Source of the DNA: Chionis minor
Taxonomy: Eukaryota; Chordata; Aves; Charadriiformes; Chionididae
Assembly: GCA_013398295.1 (NCBI GenBank)
Contig: VZSF01008848.1
Span: forward strand, 1 to 64,000
Length of the DNA stretch: 64,000 nucleotides
Direction of reading: 5' to 3'
Shown: piece by piece, positions 12,201 through 24,200 of the stretch
How positions within the stretch are numbered: the stretch's first letter is position 1
Layout of the letters: each line of letters opens with the position of its first letter
The notes under the pieces: generated by a model
Databases searched by the model: none
Told to the model about the DNA's origin: nothing
The model's input: only the letters and a program-made list of their open reading frames with translations
Program-made: the position numbers and the translations under genes

Positions 12201-15200
12201 AGCCTCATCCAACCTGGCCTTGAACGCCTCCAAGGACTGGGCCTCCACAGCTTCCCTGGACAACCTGTTCCAATGCCTTGCTACCCTTGGAGTGAAAAAT
12301 TTCTTCCTAATACCTTTTCTAAGTTTACCCTCTTCCAGTTTGAAGCCATTACCCCTTGTCCTTTCACTACACCCTTGTAAAAAGTCCCTCTCCAGCTTTC
12401 TTGTAGGCCCCTGTCAGATACTGGAAAGCTGCTGTAAGGTCTTCCCAGAGCCTTCTCTTTTTCCAGGCTGAACAGCCCCAACTCTCAGCCTGTCCTCATA
12501 GTAGAGGTGCTCTAACCCTCTGATCATCTTCATGGCCCTCCTCTGGACCTGCTCCACCAGATCCATGTCCTTCTTACGTTGCTCTTCTGGGTTGCAAGCG
12601 CACATTGCCAGCTCATGCTGGTCTTCTCATCCACCAACATGCCCAAGTCCCTCTCCTCAGGGCTGCTCTCTATCCATTCTCTGCCCAGCGTGTATTTGTG
12701 CATGGGAACGCCCCAACCCGCATGCAGGACCTTGCACTTGGCCTTGTTGAACTTCTTGAGGTTGGCACAGACTCACTTCTCAAGCCTGTGCAGGTCCCTC
12801 TGGATGGCATCCCTTCCCTCCAGTGTGCTGAGTGCTCCACACAGCTTGGTGTCATCAGCAAACTTGCTGAGGGTGCACTCAATCCCAACATCCATGTCTC
12901 CAACAATGACATTAAATAATCATGGTCCCAGTATTGACCCCTGAGGAACACCACTTGTCACGGCTTGCCACTTGGACATCAAGCAGTTGACCACAACTCC
13001 TTGAGTGCAACCATCCAGCCAGTTCCTTATCCACCGAATGGTCCGTTTGTCAAATCCATATATCTCCAATTCACCCAACCAGGGTGTTGTGCAGGGCAGT
13101 CTTAAATGCTTTGCACAATTCCAGGTAGATGACTTCTGTTGCTCTTTCCTTATCTACCAACACTGTAACACCATCATAGAAGGCCACCAAATTTGTCAGG
13201 CACAATTTGCCCTTAGTGAAGCCATGTTCACTGACACAGATCACCTCCTTATTTTCCTTAGCAGAAGGAAAATAGAAGAAATAGCAGAAGTNAGATGACT
13301 TCTGTTGCTCTTTCCTTATCTACCAACACTGTAACACCATCATAGAAGGCCACCAAATTTGTCAGGCACAATTTGCCCTTAGTGAAGCCATGTTCACTGA
13401 CACAGATCACCTCCTTATTTTCCTTAGCAGAAGGAAAATAGAAGAAATAGCAGAAGTTTCCAGGAGTGTCTGCTCCATGACTCTTGCCAGGCACAGGGGT
13501 GATACTGATTGGCCTCTAGTTCCCCAGGTCTTCTTTTTTACTCTTTTTAAAAATGGGGGTTATAGGGAAGTGTAGTCTCTTGTACTGTGGAACATGCCTA
13601 CCACCACTAGTAAAACTAGAATTGCTTGAATGGAGGTGTGAGAGTGTGGGGTATTGGTGTTTGTGTCCTACCTTATGTTGTAGCTGCAGTCATCTCTACA
13701 TGTTTTGCAAGCTGTAGCATTTAACAACATGCTACCCCAGGTTTGCTGTTGTGAACTTAAAATTAAAACAGGAGTCTGGAAAAAAAAGTCCCTATAATTC
13801 AAATGTACACGTATAAGCATTGATGGTATACCTATGACGAATACATCCTCATTATGGTGGGAGGTGGGTGATAACACAGTGATGTGACGTGAACTTCAGC
13901 TGTTTTTGTGGAATTATCTCTTCATTTTCAACCATACTGCAGAACATACAGTTTTGAGAAGACTTTACTTATACTTTCTATTGCAAAGTGGATTTCATGT
14001 TTAGATTTTTAAACTTGAAATAGTTGAATATGTGAGAATTGAAGTGAAAGGAGTGTGCTGTCTTGTTTGGAAACCACCTTTTTTGATCATGAAGTAAGAA
14101 AGTGAGGACCTGTGAAGTGTAAGGACAAGTGATTCTGTTGCTTCTTAAACACAAAGTTTGGAGGGTGATCACAACGAAATAGCAGGGACTGCTTGGAAAG
14201 GAAGTAAGAAAAATTAGGGCAGTTTCAAAAGCCTGCAGTAATTCTCATCACTACTTTGATTATTTCTACAGTTTTGTTAAAATTCTTGCTCAGAGAGACG
14301 CTATCTGCTTTCTAAATGAAAAGGCCTGTTAAGTGTCTGGGCACTTGAAATAACTTTTTTGGTTTTTTAAGCTATGGGTATAGTATTTCCACAGACATCC
14401 ATTTGTGGAGTTTTGGAATAGTGTTCTTAATTAGTATAAATCTCATAGGAATAACTATATTGGATTGCATTATTTATTTTGTCTGACACATTATCATTAT
14501 TTCAGTAGGAAAATGGAAGTCTATTGAGCACCTTGCAAATAATAGTAACTTCCACTATTAAACATAACCCAAAGCCAGGCAGGCTGGGTTTTGAAGGCTT
14601 AAAAACACTCTAGGATGGCTTGGGCATCTGTTTACAAACCAGGTGTTCTCAGATGTGAGAAGTAAAATTTCATCACAGTCAAAGAACTCACAGTGCGTAG
14701 TAATGGGGAGATACGCATTTAAATCCATGTGGACTCTTACAAAGAGCATACTACTTTTTGTTGAATATGATTAAGTATTTCTTTTTCAGACGAAGGACTT
14801 TGATGATAATGCTCTGGTGTACAAGCATATAATTTATTTCTCTTTGGTGCAAAGCCATTCATTACTTTTCTCTGTTCATCAGAGCTGTTCTTTACTCCAG
14901 AATACCTAAAATTCTGATCGACATAACATTGATCCACTTTATTTAAGCCGACTGGATGGATTTGTTTGTGTGTTCTCCTATAGGAAGTTAATTATTTGAC
15001 ATATACTTTAATAATAACAACAATAATACAGTAACCAAATTCCTCCTACTTTATGTCACTGGTTTTTTTTCTGTTTCTTAATGTGGCTAAATAAAATGCA
15101 AATATAAGTCATTTAGCTTTTGTTAAATTACCAGTTGTGGATTTTTCTTAATAAAGTAAGTCCTGGTTTGTATGTTGTTGCACAATGAAACCAGGCAAAA

Positions 15201-18200
15201 ATTACCTTGTTTGTACCTTGTTTTCACTAGTAACTGGCTGGCTAATATATACAAAAGGGCTTATAAGTGATGTAGAATTACTGTTTTATATTCTGGATAT
15301 TATCCAGAACTGTAAACTAAACTTTTCTCATTAATTGGTTGTCAAAGACTTTTTAGGCTTTTAGTGAAGTCAGTGTCGATTAACAGTTTATGTATTCATC
15401 ACTGAATAAATATAACTTTTAAATATTTGTTGCCCAGTGGGAGAAAGCTACAGACATGGTAGAGAAAATTCCTCTTTCTCCTTTGTGTATTGCTTCCGCA
15501 TGGTACTCTGGAGCTGCCATTGCCAGATGTGGACATGCTTCTTTTGAAAATAACAGTAAAACTATTATACACAAGGCTCTGTATTATTTGCTTCCCCACC
15601 AGAAGAACATTGTGTGTGGGCGGATTATTGGTATTTCAAGGTCTGTGCAGAGTCTGGGAAGCTGGATCCGACTGTAAACAGAGCAACAGACAAGAGTGGA
15701 AGCGGGGAGGGGCATACATCTCACTGATTATTTTAAGAAGACAAGTTCCAAGAAGTTCTGAACTCAGATGTAGTACAGAAAACTTAGACCTTCCTGTTTT
15801 TAGGGGAATCGTGTGCATTTGCTAAATGCAAAATTTCACAAGCTGAGCTAGCGCGTGAGATGAGTAACATTTTGTTGCAGTCTATGCACTGCACTAATCA
15901 CTGCAACTGTTAGTTGCATGATTGCCTTATTACGGCAGGATTACCATGTAGATGACTGAAAAATGCAGTGCTCCAGCATCTCCATTACCTTTGGCACATT
16001 TATTGTGTTTGTAATGTTTTTTTGTTTTCCTTCTGCTTGGCTTTGCAATCAGTTAATTACAATATAGCCTGTTTAAAGGCTGAAAACAAAAGTAAGTGTG
16101 TGTGAGATGATCAGTAGATAAAATCTCTTCATTTGTATTCTGTGGTTTGTTACAGGTCCTTCAGCAGCTTTTAAATCACTTCAGAAAAAACAAGGATAAA
16201 GTTCTTCTTTTCTCCTTTTCCACAAAGGTGAGCTTCATATGACTTTTATCAATTAACTGCAGCAGTACTAAAGCACTGAGCTTAAAGCTTCAACTGAACT
16301 TAAAGCTGTCAACCACATTTCCTTTCTCTCTGTGCTATGGGAAATAATGATGATAAGGACCGTGTGCCATACTCCAGAAGCATGTTGAAACCTTATGTTA
16401 TCTCATGACAAAAATGGTGATGGCAAAACAAATGCAAAACTGCTGCTTTCCTTACAGTTTTTTAAAATTGTCATATTACTTCAGGTATAGATAGCTCATA
16501 CTGAGTTCAGCTGTTGTGTCTTCAGTTAGAGTAATGTCATGGCAAAATGCAACTGAGGTATCATACAGCCTTTTTGTTAGCACTGTAAGTAGTTAAATTT
16601 CGTCTCTTCGACTGGCTTTTGACCATAACTAGTGATGAAACTTTGACCTGGAGACTTGTTACACCAGATGGTTTGAACTGAAAACAGTGTTTAATTGGAG
16701 CAGTTCACTTCTAAGGGACTTTCATCAAGGGAATAACGTGTTTCCTGAAATAGTGAAAATGTAATGTCATTTTCTTTACTTAAATATTCATAATGATAAC
16801 ATTAAAAAGTGTTGAAAATAGTAAGAATGACACTTTTTACTTTGAGGGTGGTAAGGCACTGGAACAGGTTTCCCAGAGAGGTTGTTGAGGCCCCATCCCT
16901 GAAGGTGTTTAAGGCCAGGCTGGATGTGGCCTTGGGCAACCTGGTCTAGTGGGAGGTGTCCCTGCCTATGGCAGGGGGGTTGGGACTCGATGATCTGCAA
17001 GGTCCCTTCCAACCTTAACCATTCTATGATTCTGTAATTCTGTGACAGTTCAGAGTCTTAAATATTTAATAATTTTGTGGCTTTACGGCAGACTGCAAGT
17101 TTAATATTTAGACGTAGTGGTAAAATGCTTGCATGCTTAGGCTTCACAGTGTTTAAGACCAGATTGACTGCTGGTTACTGCATTCTCTTTCACTCTGTCC
17201 CTTTGAGTTCTGGCTGTGCACACCCCACCCTGTTTCTCTGTGCTGGCTCTGGTTACCATACTTCGAGTCATTGTAACTTGTTAAGATGGTAGGAAACTGT
17301 TTAAGTTGCCTGCCTGCTTAATGGGTTGAGCTGACTTAGCATCACTTAGAGGTGTGACAGGCAGCCAGGGTTGGAGGGTGGAGTGAGAGCACCACAGACC
17401 AATGTTAATCACCTTGAGTGCTGTAGAATCACAGCTAAAGAGTGTTGAGGGTGTTGATGTCAAAATGGGGAAGATTTATGCATATTTTCAACGCTTGGTC
17501 TCTTGAAAATGTATTTGAGAAGCATGGCCTCTGTGATTGTGTTTAATTAAAAAAATAATATTAAGCACTTAATATTTTTCATTTTTTCCACCCAGTTGCT
17601 GGATGTGCTGGAACAATACTGTATGGCATCTGGGCTAGATTACCGAAGACTTGATGGAAGTACAAAATCGGAAGATAGGATCAGAATTGTAAAAGAGTTC
17701 AACAGCATTCAAGAAATTAACATATGTCTTGTATCTACAATGTAAGAAAATTTAACTTGTCTGTTTCACTCTGCTCTTCTAGTGTTTGGTAAATAGGTTA
17801 CTCTGCATTTTATGTGATGATCCTGTGAGGGATTACTTTTTTTGGGAAAGTGAGTTGTTCTCTCATCTACGTCGTTAAACGTAGACTCACTGCTGTGTAC
17901 TGAAGCTTCTTAAAATATCTGAAAACTTCTTCCCTTCCCGTCTCCTCTGCTTTATGAGGATTGCTAAGATCTGAAACAAGCAGGTCTTCTGAATCCTAGT
18001 TTTAAATTTTCCTAGTTTTAAATTTTTCATCTGTAGGAGTTAGGAAACATGAAATGCTATATTGAACTGAAAAATTATCTCTTAGTGTTAATGTAATTTA
18101 TTAACCACATTATTTAGCATATGTCTGTTTAAAACACTTGATTGTCTTTTAAAAATGTATTTGCCTATCTGATCTGCTTATCAGTTTATGGTAGATAGGG

Positions 18201-21200
18201 AATTCATTTGAAATAGAGCAGTATGTTCAAATAAAAGTAGTAAAAATGTGATTCCCCTTCCCCTGTTACATCCCTGTTTCATCTTGCAAGAAGTCTGTTA
18301 CCAGGCAAGGGCAGAAAGCAAACAAAGAGAAACTTTAATCTTCCTGCCCAGAGGAAAACCCAGGCAAAATCAATTAAACATGGATTTGTGCTGTTCTTGC
18401 TTATACAGTCACTTTGGTCCTTCTTTACTCGAAGTGCACTCGCTGGAGTTTGATAAGAGGATCCACACTACCTGTGTTTAATTAGAAGGTAGACATAATT
18501 GTAATGACTGTTATAAGTGCATGTCAGAACTGTCTTCAGGTACTCTCTGGGGCATGTGGGAAGAGATTTGTGCTGTTGGTCATGCACATTTGTGTCAACT
18601 GTGGAACCTGGCTATCAGCTTCCCCAAGACCTTCATGGGTCTGTAGTCTTTGTCCCCAAACTGCAGGGAATTACTGCATCTGTAGCATTAGGAAAGACTG
18701 TAGTTTGTGCTTCTGTCAGTCTAGTTTAGTTGTGTAATTATAACCTTTTCAGTTCTCTTCCATTAATTTACATAGAAATAAAAATGAAGGTCAGGTAAAC
18801 AGAGATGGACTTTCTGCTCTTAGAGTTTGTGAATACAGAGATTGGTGAACTTTCCATGCCTGTTGGTGGTGCTTGAGATTAAAGTTTTGATTCTGTTGTT
18901 CTTAGAGTTTCTCTTCTTACTGAGTAAATGGAAGGAACAAACAATGATGGAATTACAGTCAATATAACCAGTGTTTACTAAAAAACCCAGAAGTTTCAAT
19001 TCTTTGTATAGTTTATCACAGATAACAAAAAGTCATCTTTTTGCTTGATTGATGATACACAGTAATGGAAGCAGCTTTAATTTTGTAATCCTTTGGAAAT
19101 CAGAAAGTTATTTATGCCAGTTCTAGTGTACAAGAGATTCATCCCTCCTCTTACTCAGATTTCAGGCATTAGGAATTCACAGTATATACTTTATTTCTCA
19201 ACACATAGTAAGTTGACAGAATTGGGTCATACTCTCCTGTCTGTACTTTCTTGCAAAATTTTTGGCCAACTGTTCTGTGTAGTCAACTCGTACATGCTCT
19301 GAAAGTCCTGTTGCTCGAAGAGCCAAATGTTGATTTCCACTGAAAATACTTGCACAGTCTTTTGGCTGCAAAAATGCATTCTGCAGAGGATGAATTCCCC
19401 GCATAGTGATCTTGAGTCTGCCGTTATATTCCACTGACGCAGTTAACACAAAACTTTAAACAGGAAGCTCAAATCTATAACTTAGTGAGTTACAGTGCAG
19501 ACAGTGGTGATGACTTCACTGTTAAATTTACAATATTCCTGGTTTATATTCCATTTTTTTTATACTTGCAAAATGACGCTTCTGCCTGGAATTGCTTATG
19601 TATAGCCTGTAGACATTTGGAAGTCCTGATTTTTAATTGGTTGGTGAGTTTTTTGAGAAATAGGGCCTTAAACAATAAAGTTTAGAAAACAACCCCAAAA
19701 CCAAACCACTCTCTGTCTATATAGCTTAAGCTCAAGTATTGCAGTTAATGTTAGTATCAAACATAGTCATACAGCTATCCATAATGCTTTTACGGATAGC
19801 TATGACTACTATAGCTATATGCATAAATACATTTTATGACTGTTGAGAGAAAATATGATTTGAGTTCTTCAGAGCTTGTAAATTCCATCAAACCAGTAGG
19901 TATAGATTATGATTTCAGCCTTGAGCTTTGTGATAAAATAGGTATACATCTGTTGGAACTTCAAAGGCTCATGAAGCAAACTCTTGTTTCAGAATACTTC
20001 AGTACTATGCTGGTGTTGCTGAGAAAATGTATGTTTATTTGCAAGAAAGGAATGGGATTTTTGGTCATGTTTAGAAACATTGAAGTTATTGCTAGGGTTG
20101 CTATAACTTGATAGGAGAATGTCAGAGCTTGCAAATCCATTGATGCTGCTTAGCCTGAAGAAGGGGACCTGCATATGTAGAATACTGAAGTCTATGCAGT
20201 CCTATTCCACTGTGGTGTTCTGGAAGAAATAAAAGCAGCAAGTGTTCCTACCTATTTAATATTTAAGCACCACTTCCTCCAAGCCCAAGATGAGTGCATA
20301 CCTAGGAGCAGAAAATCAGGCAAGGGAGGCAGGAAACTTGGATGGATGAACAAGGAGCTTCTGAAAAAACTCTGATGGAAGAAGAAAGTTTACAGAATGT
20401 GGAAAAAGGGACTGGCCAGTTGGGGGATTGTCAGAGTATGCAGGGATGCAACGAGGAAGGCTAGGGCCGCCTTGGAATTAAATCTGGCAAGGGATGTCAA
20501 GGACAATAAGAAGGGCTTCTCTGAGTACGTCAGTAGTAAAAGGAAGACTAAGGAAAACGTGGGTTCGTGCTTGAATGAGGTAGGTGCCCTGGTGATGGAG
20601 CATGAAGAGAAGGCAGACTTAAGGCTGGCTCTCAGGAACCCCAGACCCTGGAGGTAAGAGAGAGAGCCTAGAGTAAGGAAGACTCCCTTGATCGAGGAGG
20701 ATTGCGACAGAGATCAGTTAGGCAAACTTGACACCCACAGATCCATGGGCTCTGATGGGATGCACCTGTGAGTGCTGAGGGAGCGGGCAGATATTACTGC
20801 AAAGCCGCTGTCCATCATCTTTGAAAAATCATGGGGAACAGGAGAAGTACCTGAGGACTGGAGGAAAGCTTATGTTGTGCCAGTCTTCAAAAAGGGCAAG
20901 AAGGAGGACCCAGGGGACTATAGGCCAGTCAGCCTTACCTCCATCCCTGGAAAGGTGATGGAACAGCTCATCCTGGATGTCATCTCTAAGCATGAAGAGG
21001 AAGAGGTGGTCAGGAGTGGTCAACATGGATTCACCAAGGGCAAATCGTTTTTGACCAATCTGATAGCCTTCTATGATGGAATGTCTGGCTGGGTGAATGA
21101 GGGGAGAGATGTTGTCTACCTTGACTCAGCAAGGCTTTTAACACTGTCTCCCATAACGTCCTCCTAGGTAGGTTTGGGAAGTGTGGGTTAGATGAGGGGA

Positions 21201-24200
21201 TGGTGAGGTGTATTGAGAGCTGGCTGAATGGCAGAGCTCAGGGGGTTGTGATCGGTGGCACAGAGTCTAGTTGGAGGCCTGTAACTAGCAGTGTTCCCCA
21301 GGGGTCGGTACTGGGTCCAGTCCTGTTCAACATCTTTATCAGCAACCTGGGTGAGAGGACAGAGTGTATGCTCAGCAAGTTTGCTGATGGTACAAAACTG
21401 GGAAGAGTGGCTGAGACACCACAAGGCTGTGTCACCATAGAGCAAGACCTGAACAAGCTGGAGAGTTTGGCGGAGAGGAACCTAATGAAATTCAAGAAGG
21501 GTCCTGCACCTGGGGAGGAATAATGCCATGCACCAGTACAGGTTAGGGGCTGACCTGCTGAAAAGCAGCTTTGCAGAGAGGAACCTGGGAGTCCTGGTGG
21601 ACTAGTTGGCCATGAGCCAGCAATGTGCCCTTGTGACCAAGAAGACCAGTGGTATCCTGGAGTGCACTAAAAAGAGCGTGGCCAGCAGGTCGAGGGAGGT
21701 CATCCTCCCCCTCTACTCTGCCCTGGTGAGGCTGCATCTGGAGTTCTGTGTCCAATTCTGGGCCCCTCCTTTCAAGGACAGGGAACTACTGCGGAGAGTC
21801 CACTGGAGGGCTACAAAGATGTTCAAGAGAAAGGAGCACCTCTCTTATGGGGAAGTGCTAAGAGACCTGGGTCTGTTTAACCCAGAGAAGAGAAGACAGA
21901 GGGGATCTCATCAATGCTTGTAAATATCTAAAGGGTGGGTGTCAAGACGACGGGGCCAGACTCTTTTCAGTGGTGCCTGGTGACAGGACAAGGGGCAACA
22001 GGCACAAACTGGAACACAGGAAATTCTGTCTCAACATGAGGAGGAACTTCTTTACTTCGAGGGGGCCAGAGCACTGGAACAGGGTGACCAGAGAGGTTGG
22101 GGAGTCTTTTTCTCTGGAGGTATTCAAAACCCGCCTGGATATGTTTCTGTCCAACCTGCTGTAGGTGAATCTGCTTTGGCAGGGGTTTTGGACTAGACGA
22201 TCTCCAAAGGTCCCTTCCAACCTTCACAGAGATTCTGTGACTCTCTGGGTTTTCCATACTGGGCTTTCTCTAGATTAATTCCTTCAGAATAATTATAAGT
22301 TAAAAATTCCTTCAGAATAATTTTAAGCTAAAATCTATTTCTGCTTCTCAATTTTCTTTACTATGTAAAGAGAAGAGCTTTGAGGATGAAGCGATGATAG
22401 TTACAGGAATTTGTAGACAGCTTTTATCATGAAAGGCTATAAGATGTGCTTCTGTTATACCTGCAACATTCTGAGTTACTGGAGTGCTGTCCATTACTTT
22501 GTACTTTTTCAGGGCTTCACTTAACTTGATTCTTCACAACTACGTTGTAAATATTTTTTAATGTGCATATGACACATTCAAAGAACTTTCAGCTACAAGA
22601 TCTCACCAAATCTGAACCAGAACTCACAAACTAAAAAACTTACCTCAGTAAAGAGAATTACGCAGTCACAGTTTTCATGGAAACTTTGCTAATGAGATAT
22701 AGTTTTGTAACTTCTGAAAATTGTGATATTAAGCTGTCAGTGACAGAATATAAAAACAAGCTAGTTATTTAACACAATATGCACTTTTAAATAAGGTGGT
22801 CTTTTGAAAGACACCTTATTGTTTGTAACAGAACTGTTAGGAGACATTTCATACAGTGCTCTTCATTTCAGCTGTATTGTAATAATTTGCATGGACTGTC
22901 TTGCAATAATGAATTTAACCTCTGGTTGGAATGATATTTAAAATGGAAGATACTCTTCACAATGCACAAACTTAACTACTGCATCATTCTCTCCATGAAG
23001 GATTATAGAAGCCATTCTTTTTCTGGTTTGGAGTAAATTTTTATGGCATACCTAAAAATGTTGAAAAGTAATATCTTTATAAAGCTAAGTATCCTGTTTA
23101 GTTAATTTTCATAGGTGGTCTGTTTTACTGACTAAGGCTTTGCACTGGGGTTTAATTAATTTTTCAGTTCCAAATATTGCAGTTTTTTATGAGAGAGCAT
23201 TTGGAAAAATATGTTGACTTGTGTTTCAGTCTGACTGCAGGGTCAGTTTGGTAAGATGAGAGGCTGAATTCTGTCCTCGCTAGAAAGAAATACACCAAAA
23301 TTCCAAAATACAGTAAGGTATTATGAAAAACACAAAGATTTTTATTCAGCATTTCAAACTTTGACAGCGCTCATCCTCCAGAAACCTCTGTTAATATTGG
23401 CAGGTTCCCACATCCTCTCCCTTTCCAGATTTAACTAACCCAACACCACATCACACCTGGAAGGAAGAGGCCACAACTGTATTTACATTAACAAGGATTC
23501 CATGAAGACCAAAAGGTGGTGGGGCTCCATAAGCGTTTGGTTTCTGTCTCCATTTATTCACATACGTGGAAACTTTACCTTTCCCACTGCTTTAAACAAG
23601 CAGAATGTAAAGTCCTCTATTAAAACCAGGTGCTTGGTAAATTAAATTGGATTGACTTTTTCAGTTTTGTGGTACCTCATTCAGAAAAAAACACTTGAAA
23701 TTAGTGCTGTCTTTGTTGATATAAAGAATTGTTTTAATAGTTTAATAATAGTATTTGGCGTGTGCTTGTATAGGAGCTTGTCTCCTTTTGTAGGAATGTT
23801 GGTTGAGCCAGTTGAAAAGAATTTTCAGTATTTGCTTGTTTTGCAGCTGGATGAGAAGTGGTATTTTCCTCACTTTTGTTCCTGTCAAGTCATCCAGCTA
23901 CGCACATGCCAAACTGCAAGGAACTGAGCAGTTTTGTTAGATTCAGCAAGGGCATTAGTTAGCTACCTCAGGTTAAGCATATGCTCAAATTCTTTGCTGG
24001 CTTGCAGGCTTTACCTGAAAGCACAGTACAGCTGTTGAATGTTTAAGACTATGTAACTAGTACCTCTGTGACTCCTTGCCCCAACAGGAGGCAGTTTTCT
24101 TACAGTGATTTTTTTTCCCTGTATTGACAGGTATGAATGTTGCTGATATGCAGCTGTATGGCCGGCTGTATTTTTAGCAGTTGACGTTCATACTGTACAA

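Larger units (their letters stand above)
9713..16155 (+). other. Intron 7 (6.4 kb) with two CR1 remnants
   Basis: Holds a near-perfect hairpin (9939-9973), an old CR1-like piece (about 10070-10345), a minus-strand CR1 with an assembly duplication (12096-13566) and a 19-bp palindrome (15291-15309). A stretch at about 15840-16070 looks less repeat-like and slightly richer in intact CpG. I see no exon. Confidence 0.65.

Noticed and set aside
12579..12954. Overlapping 90-120 codon frames on both strands near 12.6-12.9 kb, repeated at 57.3-57.8 kb
   Set aside because: They are shadow frames of CR1 reverse-transcriptase sequence, not host genes.
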